Source: Thiomonas sp. (GTDB lineage: Bacteria > Pseudomonadota > Gammaproteobacteria > Burkholderiales > Burkholderiaceae_C). From it: a stretch of 6,929 nt of DNA. A program made the position numbers and the translations under genes. Position 1 is the stretch's first letter. Every line of letters starts with the position of its first letter. The DNA is taken from positions 1 through 6,929 of the forward strand of contig DAIDHU010000579.1 of NCBI GenBank assembly GCA_027451915.1, written 5' to 3'. Under the pieces are notes generated by a model that searched no databases, was not told where the DNA came from, and worked only from the letters and a program-made list of their open reading frames with translations. Below are positions 1 through 5,185 of the stretch, one piece after another.

Positions 1-947
1 AACTGCTCGCGCCGGCCCCGCGCCACGCCCCTGCGCCACGCCAGGCGCGCCCTGTGCGGCGCCCGCGGGCGCCCGAAGCCTCGCGGCCGGCTCCAGCCGC
101 GCCCCCTCGGCCGGCGGACTCCGCGCCGTCCCCCTCCACCGCCGGGCACGGCCCCGCGCAAGCCGGCTCCCAGGCACACGCCTCGGCGCATCCGGCCACG
201 CATCCGGCCACGCAACCGGTCACGCAACCGCCCACGCATCCGGTCGCCGCCCCCAGCGCCCCGGGCTCCGGGGCCGGTGCGCTCGCCGACGCCTGGCCGC
301 CGCCCACCCGCCTCGACTACGCCCTGACCGGCTATTACCGGGGCCCGCTGCACGGCAACGGCGAACTCGAGTGGCGCCGCCAGGGCCCTCGCTACCAACT
401 GCGCCTCAGCGGCTCGGCGCTGATCGACTTCTCCTACACCAGCACGGGCAGCATCCAAGCTGACTGGCTGGCACCCGACGACTACGTCGAGCAGGTGCTC
501 CTGCGCAGCAAGAGCGTGCGCTTCGACCGCGCGGCGGGGCTGCTGCGCTTCTCGGCCATCGGCTCCACCCTGCCCATTCCCGCGCATCTGCTCGACAGCG
601 CCAGCGTGTTCATGCAACTGGCGCAGGATCTGCGCAGCCAACCCGGGCGTTTCCAGCCCGGTGCGCACCTGCGCTTCCAGGTGGCGCGCCCGAGCGGCAC
701 CACGACCTGGGACTTCCTGGTCGCCGGACAAGCCCAGGTGCCCACCCGGCTCGGGCCGCTGCCGGCCTGGCATCTGGTCTACGAGCCCGCGGTACCGGAA
801 GACCTCGGCGCCGAGGTCTGGCTGGCCCCGTCGCTCCAGGGCCTGCCGGTGCAGATCAGGCTGCGCCACGGCCGCGACGACTATCTGCTGTTCACTCTGC
901 GCCGCGCGCTGCAACAGGCTGCGCCGCCAGGCTCCGCCGGGCGTTGA
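1..947 (+). CDS. DUF3108 domain protein with proline-rich N-terminal region (5' end outside window)
   Basis: The reading frame is open from base 3 to the TGA at 945-947 with no stop before the window edge, so the true start is probably upstream. A GTG at 54 is the first possible start inside the window (297 residues from there), but it has only a weak AGGCG upstream, and the membrane anchor I would expect in front of a proline-rich linker is missing. Numbering from that GTG, residues 1-83 are Pro/Ala/His-rich, including a repeated THPA/TQPV segment at about 45-64, and look like a TonB-like extended periplasmic linker. Residues about 84-285 form a beta-rich domain (LDYALTGYYRGPLHGNGELE, later WDFLVAGQAQV and the end LRHGRDDYLLFTLRR) that I recognise as DUF3108, a family of Gram-negative envelope proteins of unknown function. 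A periplasmic, inner-membrane-anchored protein is inferred. Nothing in the window suggests a partner; the next gene lies 188 bases away. Confidence 0.8.
   Translation, partial: LLAPAPRHAPAPRQARPVRRPRAPEASRPAPAAPPRPADSAPSPSTAGHGPAQAGSQAHASAHPATHPATQPVTQPPTHPVAAPSAPGSGAGALADAWPPPTRLDYALTGYYRGPLHGNGELEWRRQGPRYQLRLSGSALIDFSYTSTGSIQADWLAPDDYVEQVLLRSKSVRFDRAAGLLRFSAIGSTLPIPAHLLDSASVFMQLAQDLRSQPGRFQPGAHLRFQVARPSGTTTWDFLVAGQAQVPTRLGPLPAWHLVYEPAVPEDLGAEVWLAPSLQGLPVQIRLRHGRDDYLLFTLRRALQQAAPPGSAGR
184..243 (+). repeat. Five-unit degenerate 12-bp tandem repeat inside the DUF3108 gene
   Basis: Five consecutive 12-base units of the type CCACGCATCCGG occur at 184-195, 196-207, 208-219, 220-231 and 232-243. 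The second and fifth are identical; the others differ at one to four positions (CAT/CAA, CCGG/CCGC, and a different first triplet). The period is a multiple of three, so it encodes an in-frame four-residue repeat (ATHP, ATQP, VTQP, PTHP). It lies in the proline-rich linker, where length changes should be tolerated. Confidence 0.85.
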
Positions 948-1135
948 ACCCTGCCGCTTCCAGCCCCTCGCGCAGGGCTGCTGTCGGCGCAAGGCCGTGC
1001 TCGTGCGTTGATACACCAGGCAGGCAGCGCGGGCCAGGGCATGCGGGACTTGATTCCCCGCCCCCGATCCCCATGTGAAACCTGACGCGGCCGCAGCCTC
1101 GCACGCCGCCGCCGCGTTCTCCCGGGAGGATCACC
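948..1135. other. Intergenic region between the DUF3108 and DUF3567 genes
   Basis: No gene is supported in these 188 bases. They contain a possible terminator hairpin just after the DUF3108 stop (see 961-980) and the strong Shine-Dalgarno sequence of the next gene (GGAGGA at 1125-1130). TTGATA at 1008-1013 and TTGATT at 1050-1055 resemble a -35 box, but neither has a recognisable -10 box 16-18 bases downstream, so the promoter of the DUF3567 gene is not identified. Confidence 0.5.
961..980 (+). terminator. Possible terminator hairpin after the DUF3108 gene
   Basis: CAGCCC (961-966) and GGGCTG (975-980) form a perfect 6-bp stem with an 8-base loop, 14 bases after the DUF3108 stop. No run of T follows, so intrinsic termination is uncertain. 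The position is the main argument. Confidence 0.3.
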
Positions 1136-1423
1136 ATGCACACCATGATCTACGACTCCGACGCCTTCAGCGTGTTCCAGCTCGACTGGGCTCGCGAAAC
1201 AGGCCACCAGACAGGCCCGGCGGCCGAGGCCGCCCCGCAGCAGGGGGGCTTCGAGATCGTCGACAAGTTCGCGCGCAAGGAAATCTTCCTCGAGGGCCAC
1301 GTGGCCGACGGTTTTCGCGCCCGCGTCCGCAGCCTCATGCAAAGCTCGCCGAGCACCGAGGACATCGACGAGTTCCTCGACGGCTTCTCCGCCTTGTCGC
1401 GCCTGAACCTGCACGCGCACTGA
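1136..1423 (+). CDS. DUF3567 family small protein
   Basis: A 95-residue soluble acidic protein. The ATG at 1136 has a near-consensus Shine-Dalgarno sequence, GGAGGA at 1125-1130, five bases upstream, which fixes this start over the Met codon three residues later. The layout matches the DUF3567 family as I know it from Burkholderiales: an N-terminal MIYDSDAFSVFQLDW segment (residues 4-18), a variable Gln/Ala/Gly-rich stretch (about 20-36), the diagnostic GGFEIVDKFARKEIFLEG block (37-54), then a helical region ending in a TEDIDEFLDGFSAL motif (74-87). The usual C-terminal end of the family, which I recall as hydrophobic and closing in LH, is here SRLNLHAH. There is no signal peptide, membrane segment, metal-binding motif or catalytic motif. 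The function of the family is unknown, and both neighbours are more than 90 bases away, so context does not help. Confidence 0.88.
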   Translation: MHTMIYDSDAFSVFQLDWARETGHQTGPAAEAAPQQGGFEIVDKFARKEIFLEGHVADGFRARVRSLMQSSPSTEDIDEFLDGFSALSRLNLHAH

Positions 1424-1469
1424 GCCCCGCCGCGCCTGCCCGCCGCGCCGCGCGCCTCGGAGCCGGCCG

Positions 1470-1491
1470 CGCAAGCAAAGCTTGTCTTGCG
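1470..1491. promoter_or_regulatory. 22-bp dyad upstream of the ArsR-type gene, candidate operator
   Basis: The two 11-base halves CGCAAGCAAAG (1470-1480) and CTTGTCTTGCG (1481-1491) are inverted copies of each other at 9 of 11 positions; only the pairs 1476/1485 and 1477/1484 fail. A tighter alternative hairpin, CAAGC-AAA-GCTTG (1472-1484), is nested inside. ArsR-family dimers bind imperfect dyads of this size, usually in their own promoter, and this one lies 30-51 bases before the chosen ATG. No good -35/-10 pair is visible. It could instead act as an RNA hairpin ending the DUF3567 transcript, although no T-run follows. Confidence 0.35.
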
Positions 1492-1520
1492 TCAAGGTCG
1501 AGCGATGGCGAAGCCATACG

Positions 1521-1868
1521 ATGATTCGCATGAATGCTCTCGTCGTCCCTACCCTTGAGTCGCCGCGCCCCCTGGCACCCAGCCGCGGCGATGCCCATGC
1601 CGAGCCGATGGTGCGTGTGCTCAAGGCCATGGCGCACCGCGAGCGCCTGGCCATCCTGTGCCTGTTGCTGGACGGGGAAATGTGCGTGCGCGACCTGGAA
1701 CACGGTGTCGGCATGCGCCAGGCCGCGCTCTCGCAGCAGCTCTCGCGCCTGCGAGCCGAGAACATCGTTGAGGCCGTGCGCCACGGGCGCTTCATGCTCT
1801 ACCGCCTGAAAAACCCCCAGGTGCAGGCGGTGGTACGCGCGGTTTGCCGCGAAATCGAGCCGAGCTGA
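1521..1868 (+). CDS. ArsR/SmtB-family transcriptional regulator (BigR/SqrR/YgaV-like)
   Basis: A 115-residue winged-helix DNA-binding protein. Residues 31-46 (VRVLKAMAHRERLAIL) are the family's typical start of the DNA-binding domain; MRQAALSQQLSRLRAENIVEAVRHGRFMLYRL (65-96) is the recognition helix plus wing. Members bind operators as dimers and release them on sensing a metal or a sulfur/oxidant signal. Cysteines are at 47 (AILCLL), 55 (EMCVRDL) and 109 (RAVCRE). The ArsR metal site CVC is absent, since the second position is Arg. Cys47 is placed as in persulfide-sensing BigR, SqrR and YgaV, but Cys109 is about four residues before the usual partner, so the signal is uncertain. Start choice: ATG 1521 has a weak GAAG upstream; an in-frame TTG at 1482 and an ATG at 1530 are alternatives. 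A dyad ATTC-GCAT-GAAT (1524-1535) overlaps the start region. The next gene is convergent; no target gene is obvious. Confidence 0.85.
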   Translation: MIRMNALVVPTLESPRPLAPSRGDAHAEPMVRVLKAMAHRERLAILCLLLDGEMCVRDLEHGVGMRQAALSQQLSRLRAENIVEAVRHGRFMLYRLKNPQVQAVVRAVCREIEPS

Positions 1869-1906
1869 AGCCGCGCGCCAGGCGTGCCCAGCGCGCCGCC
1901 GGCTTC
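1867..1906. terminator. Hairpin overlapping both stop codons of the convergent arsR-type and coxG genes
   Basis: GAAGCCG (1867-1873) pairs perfectly with CGGCTTC (1900-1906), and GC-rich blocks inside the arms (CGCGC on the left, GCGCG on the right) can extend the stem across a small bulge. The structure includes part of both stop codons (TGA 1866-1868 plus; 1905-1907 minus) and fills the 36-base gap. No T-run follows on either strand. A bidirectional terminator is the likely role from position and stem strength. Confidence 0.5.
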
Positions 1907-2468
1907 ACCAGGTGCCGTGCAGGCCCCAGTAGATGATGAACACCGCCACCAGGGTCGACAGGGCCCAGGCCCAGGGCGGCATCATGTCCCACAGGCGTTC
2001 GGCCATGCCGTGGGGCGCCACCACCAGCTCGCCGCGTACATTGCGCTCGAAGCGCGTGAAAAAGTCCTCGATCAGTCCGCGCACCGCCTGATCCGCCAGC
2101 GCGCCTCCCATCTGCCCGATCGCGCCGCCCACCTGGGCACTGGCCTGGTATTGCAGCGAGGTGCCGTCCCCCGAGGGCTGCAAGGCCACCAGCGCGCGAC
2201 CGGCTCCGAAGCCGGCGCTGCCGCCATTGCCCTCGAAGCGCAGCACATAGCTGTGCGGGGGGTTGGCGTCCTCCAGCACCAGGGTGCTGGCAAAACTCGA
2301 GCGATGCCCCGCGATCTCGAGTTGCTGCACGAGCTCGAAGCGCCCCGGAGCGCTTTGCTCCAGGCTCTGGCAACCCGGAATGCTCGCGCGCAACATGGCG
2401 GGCGAATTCAGGGCTTCCCAGACCTGGGCGGGGCTGAGGGGGATGTGGCGCTTGCCTTGAACGTCCAT
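1905..2468 (-). CDS. CoxG-like SRPBCC family protein with C-terminal membrane anchor
   Basis: A 187-residue protein. Residues 1-150 fit the CoxG (carbon monoxide dehydrogenase subunit G) branch of the SRPBCC/START-like fold: the opening LSPAQVWEALNSPAMLRASIPGCQSLE (11-37) is the family signature, followed by beta-strand segments and the Gly/Ala-rich AQVGGAIGQMGGALADQAVRGLIEDFFTRFE (111-141), which begins the long C-terminal helix over the ligand cavity. Residues about 164-182 (PPWAWALSTLVAVFIIYWG) are a single hydrophobic helix, suggesting a tail-anchored protein with its domain in the cytoplasm. In CO-oxidising bacteria CoxG helps attach CO dehydrogenase to the membrane, but no coxMSL-type genes are present here, and many CoxG-like proteins occur without them, so the ligand and partner are unknown. 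The ATG at 2468 has no strong Shine-Dalgarno sequence (GAGAC just upstream). The gene is divergent from the dehydrogenase gene and convergent with the regulator. Confidence 0.85.
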   Translation of the reverse strand: MDVQGKRHIPLSPAQVWEALNSPAMLRASIPGCQSLEQSAPGRFELVQQLEIAGHRSSFASTLVLEDANPPHSYVLRFEGNGGSAGFGAGRALVALQPSGDGTSLQYQASAQVGGAIGQMGGALADQAVRGLIEDFFTRFERNVRGELVVAPHGMAERLWDMMPPWAWALSTLVAVFIIYWGLHGTW

Positions 2469-2684
2469 GGTCGGTCTCGCAGATCAGACGCGCTGCCCGG
2501 AATGAGCAACGCTATATCCATACCTACTTATATTTACCTGTTGACACGAAGGTTTCAAGCTGCAACGCAGCATTTCCCGGGTAAATACCCCCTAGGGCTT
2601 TCCTGGGCCCAGGTTCGCGCGATGCCCCCGACATCGTCCCCAAGACTCGCCCGCGCGACCCGGGCCGCGCTACATTAGGCGCCC
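2469..2684. promoter_or_regulatory. Divergent intergenic region between coxG-like and dehydrogenase genes
   Basis: These 216 bases contain no supported gene and must hold the promoters of two divergent genes. About 2509-2560 is far more AT-rich than the rest of the window. Promoter-like elements seen: TTGACA at 2541-2546 on the plus strand, without a convincing -10 at the right spacing; on the minus strand TTGAAA (2558-2553) followed after 20 bases by TATAAG (2532-2527), a wide but possible pair for coxG. TACATT at 2671-2676 lies just before the dehydrogenase ATG and could be a -10 giving a leaderless or very short leader; no -35 accompanies it. Short dyads are GCTGC-AAC-GCAGC (2559-2571), GGGTA-AA-TACCC (2579-2590), CCTGGGCCCAGG (2602-2613) and CGATG/CATCG (2620-2636). 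Confidence 0.45.
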
Positions 2685-3701
2685 ATGAACATCGTGATCC
2701 TCGACGACTACCAGGACGCCGTGCGCAAGCTGCCCTGTTTCGAGCGGCTCGCCGACCACGAGGTCAAGGTCTTCAACAACAACGTCAAGGGCGCCGGCCA
2801 GCTCGCCGTGCGCCTGCGCGACGCACAGGCCCTGGTGCTCAACCGAGAGCGCACGGCCCTGAGCGCCGCGGTGCTGGCGCGCTGTCCCAAGCTGCGGGTG
2901 GTGGCGCAGACGGGCCGCGTGGGCGCGCACATCGACCTGGAGGCCTGCACGCGTGCCGGAGTGGCCGTGCTTCAAGGCAGCACCGACCCCGCGCCCACCG
3001 CCGAGTTCACCTGGGCGCTGATCATGGCGGCCATGCGGCGCATCCCCCAATACGTGGCCAGCCTCAAGCAGGGGGCCTGGCAGCAATCGGGCCTGAAGGC
3101 CCAGTCCATGCCTGTCAATTTCGGCCTCGGCCAGCGCCTGGCGGGCAAGACCCTGGGCATCTGGGGCTACGGGCGCATCGGGCGCATGGTGGCCGGCTAC
3201 GGCCGCGCCTTCGGCATGCGCGTGCTGGTCTGGGGCAGCGAGGCCTCGCGCGAGGCGGCGCTGGAAGCCGGAATGCAAGCCGCGTCCGACCGCGCCGAGC
3301 TCTTCGCCCAAAGCGACGTGCTCACCCTGCACCTTCGGCTCAACGAGAACACCCGCGGCCTGGTCACCCTGGCCGACCTTTCGCACATGAAGGCCGACTC
3401 GGTGCTGGTCAACACCGCGCGCGCCGAGCTCATCGCACCCGACGCCCTGGTGGCCGCGCTCAATCGCGGCCGCCCCGGCATGGCTGCGGTCGACGTGTTC
3501 GAGTCCGAACCCATCATGCGGGGCAACCCCCTGCTGCGCCTGGAAAACGCCATCTGCACGCCCCACGTCGGCTATGTCGACGAGATGCACTACGAGCACC
3601 TGTTCGGCCAGGCCTTCGATGCCCTCGCCGGCTTCGCCGCCGGACAGCGCGACGCGGTGCTCAACCCCGAGGCCCTGCGCCATCCCCACTGGGCCGGCTG
3701 A
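2685..3701 (+). CDS. D-2-hydroxyacid dehydrogenase family protein (NAD(P)-dependent)
   Basis: A 338-residue cytoplasmic oxidoreductase that should interconvert a D-2-hydroxyacid and a 2-oxoacid using NAD(P)H. The substrate-binding half is split around the cofactor domain, as in the whole family. Visible motifs: NRERT (53-57) and AQTGRVGAHIDLEA (74-87) in the first half; the dinucleotide-binding GYGRIG (161-166); catalytic Arg246 in NTARAELI; Glu275 in DVFESEP; and His294 in TPHVGYV, so the Arg/Glu/His set is complete. The usual Gly after the catalytic Arg is Ala247. After the second strand of the Rossmann fold (VLVWGSEASRE, 180-190) there is no clear acidic or basic cofactor discriminator, so NAD versus NADP cannot be called. 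The overall pattern resembles the phosphoglycerate-dehydrogenase-like group often named only by family; the substrate is unknown. ATG 2685 is the first codon that keeps the N-terminal beta strand; its Shine-Dalgarno sequence is weak (TAGG). It is convergent with mnmE, 19 bases apart. Confidence 0.9.
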   Translation: MNIVILDDYQDAVRKLPCFERLADHEVKVFNNNVKGAGQLAVRLRDAQALVLNRERTALSAAVLARCPKLRVVAQTGRVGAHIDLEACTRAGVAVLQGSTDPAPTAEFTWALIMAAMRRIPQYVASLKQGAWQQSGLKAQSMPVNFGLGQRLAGKTLGIWGYGRIGRMVAGYGRAFGMRVLVWGSEASREAALEAGMQAASDRAELFAQSDVLTLHLRLNENTRGLVTLADLSHMKADSVLVNTARAELIAPDALVAALNRGRPGMAAVDVFESEPIMRGNPLLRLENAICTPHVGYVDEMHYEHLFGQAFDALAGFAAGQRDAVLNPEALRHPHWAG

Positions 3702-3704
3702 GCC

Positions 3705-3720
3705 CGCCCGGGGCCGGGCG
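3705..3720. terminator. Short GC hairpin between the convergent dehydrogenase and mnmE genes
   Basis: CGCCCG (3705-3710) and CGGGCG (3715-3720) form a perfect 6-bp stem with a GGGC loop; one further G-C pair would leave only two loop bases. It fills almost all of the 19 bases between the two stop codons. No T-run follows on either side. A compact bidirectional terminator is the natural reading. Confidence 0.45.
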
Positions 3721-5154
3721 CTACTTGCCTATGCACAAGCGCGAGAAAATGTCCCCCAGCAGTTCGTCGGCGCTGACCTCGCCCGTGATGCTCATCAGCT
3801 CGACGTGGCCCAGGCGCAGTTCCTCGGCCAGCAGCTCCAGCGCCGGCGCGGCCTGAGCCAGCCAGGCCGCCGCCTGCTCCAGGTGGCGCTCGCAGGCCTG
3901 CAGCGCGTGCACATGGCGGGTTCGCGCCAGGAACACCCCCTCGGGCATCGCCTCCCAGCCGCAGCGCAACAGAAGCTGGCGCCGCAACTCCTGCAGGCCC
4001 CGGCCCTCACGCGCGGACAGCCTGGGCCCGGACAGCGCGGCCTCGGGCAGCCCGAGCTCGCGCACCAGGCCGCGCATCGCCTCCTCGGCATCGCGAGGCT
4101 CCAGCGCATCACTCTTGTTCCACACATGCAGCAAGCGCGCCTCGGGCACGCCACGCTCGCGCAGGCGCTGCGCGATGCGCGCCTCCTCGGCGCGGTACGG
4201 CCCCAGCTCCAGGCGAGCCAGGTCATGCACGAACAGCACGGCATCGGCCTGGGCGATGGCCTCCCAGCTGCGCTGAACCCCGATGCTCTCCACGCGGTCC
4301 TGGGTGTCGCGCAGGCCCGCGGTGTCGATCACGTGCAAGGGCACGCCCTCGATCTGGATGGACTCGCGCAGGCGGTCGCGCGTGGTGCCCGCCACTTCGG
4401 TGACGATGGCCAGCTCCGCCCCCGCGAGCGCGTTGAGCAGGGAACTCTTGCCCACGTTCGGCTGCCCGGCCAGCACCACATGCAGGCCCTCGCGCAGCAA
4501 GGCCCCCTGACGGGTGCGCGCGAGCAAGGCCCGCAGCGCCTCCATCAGCTCCTGCACGCGCCGCGCCACCGCGTGGGCGCGCACGAATTCGATATCTTCT
4601 TCCGGAAAGTCCAGCGTGGCCTCGACCAGCGCGCGCAAGGCGCGCACATCCTGCGCCAACGCCTGGACCTCGCGCGACATCTCGCCGGCCAGCGCGCGTT
4701 GCGCACCCAGCACCGCGGCCCCGGTGGTGGCGTCGATCAGGTCGGCCACCGCCTCGGCCTGGGCCAGGTCGAGCTTGCCGTTGTGGAAGGCCCGCTCGGT
4801 GAACTCACCCGGGCCCGCCACGCGCAGGCCGATGTCGCGCCCCAGCTCGAGCACGCGCCCTAGCAGCAGTTGCAGCACGGCCGGGCCGCCGTGCACCTGC
4901 AGCTCCAGCACGTCCTCTCCCGTGTAGGAATGCGGGGCCGGGAACCACAACGCCAGCCCGGCGTCGATGACCTCGCCCTCGGCGTTGCGGAACTCCAGCA
5001 GGGTGGCGTGGCGCGGCTGCAGCGCGCGCCCGCACAGCGCGCGCACCAGGCCGCCGAGCTCACGACCCGAGGCCCGCACGATGCCCACCGCGCCGCGCCC
5101 ACCGGCGGTGGCCACCGCGGCGATGGGCTCCGCGTGACGCGCGAGCAGGCTCAT
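3721..5154 (-). CDS. mnmE: tRNA uridine-5-carboxymethylaminomethyl(34) synthesis GTPase MnmE
   Basis: A 477-residue cytoplasmic GTPase that works with MnmG (GidA) to add the carboxymethylaminomethyl group to the wobble uridine U34 of tRNAs reading split codon boxes. The N-terminal formyl-tetrahydrofolate-binding domain starts IAAVATAGGRGAVGIVRASG (11-30) and includes SYTGEDVLELQVHGG (76-90). A helical domain surrounds the G domain, whose motifs are all intact: P-loop GQPNVGKSS (230-238), G2 TTRD (257-260), G3 DTAG (277-280), G4 NKSD (346-349) and a G5-like SA (380-381). The protein ends in CIGK with Cys474, the conserved C-terminal cysteine. Length is close to the usual 450-480. The start is ATG 5154: GGAG lies seven bases upstream and the protein then begins as family members do; the open frame reaching 5247 adds only an unconserved Arg/Ser-rich extension overlapping yidC. 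It lies 31 bases downstream of yidC and is probably co-transcribed. Confidence 0.97.
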   Translation of the reverse strand: MSLLARHAEPIAAVATAGGRGAVGIVRASGRELGGLVRALCGRALQPRHATLLEFRNAEGEVIDAGLALWFPAPHSYTGEDVLELQVHGGPAVLQLLLGRVLELGRDIGLRVAGPGEFTERAFHNGKLDLAQAEAVADLIDATTGAAVLGAQRALAGEMSREVQALAQDVRALRALVEATLDFPEEDIEFVRAHAVARRVQELMEALRALLARTRQGALLREGLHVVLAGQPNVGKSSLLNALAGAELAIVTEVAGTTRDRLRESIQIEGVPLHVIDTAGLRDTQDRVESIGVQRSWEAIAQADAVLFVHDLARLELGPYRAEEARIAQRLRERGVPEARLLHVWNKSDALEPRDAEEAMRGLVRELGLPEAALSGPRLSAREGRGLQELRRQLLLRCGWEAMPEGVFLARTRHVHALQACERHLEQAAAWLAQAAPALELLAEELRLGHVELMSITGEVSADELLGDIFSRLCIGK

Positions 5155-5161
5155 CGCCCGG

Positions 5162-5165
5162 CTCC
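5162..5165 (-). promoter_or_regulatory. Shine-Dalgarno sequence deciding the mnmE start
   Basis: GGAG on the minus strand, seven bases before the ATG at 5154. It supports this start against upstream in-frame codons that would overlap the end of yidC. Confidence 0.7.
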
Positions 5166-5185
5166 GCCGCCCCGGCGCCGCACGA

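Noticed and set aside
1505..1517. ATGGC-GAA-GCCAT dyad, and ATG at 1505 as a start for the ArsR-type gene
   Set aside because: The ATG at 1505 is out of frame with the regulator. The 5-bp dyad is short and lies between two better dyads, so I did not call it separately.
1075..1524. Plus-strand frame (149 codons) overlapping the DUF3567 gene
   Set aside because: The DUF3567 frame has the strong ribosome binding site and the family motif; this one has neither.
881..1795. Open minus-strand frame (304 codons) across the DUF3567 and ArsR-type genes
   Set aside because: It runs antisense to two recognised genes and over an intergenic region; the product is Arg-rich with no domain.
1884..2678. Open plus-strand frame (264 codons) across the coxG-like gene and the intergenic region
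   Set aside because: It is antisense to a recognised protein, has no Shine-Dalgarno sequence, and its composition (Gln/His/Ala/Arg-rich) is that of a shadow frame.
2670..3689. Long open minus-strand frame (339 codons) opposite the dehydrogenase gene
   Set aside because: It is exactly antisense to a gene with intact catalytic motifs and encodes Gly/His/Ala-rich sequence without family features.
3574..4863. Long open plus-strand frame (429 codons) antisense to mnmE
   Set aside because: It mirrors the codon structure of mnmE on the other strand, is full of Arg/Gln/Ala/His low-complexity sequence, has no recognisable domain, and begins inside the dehydrogenase gene. Such frames are expected in GC-rich DNA.
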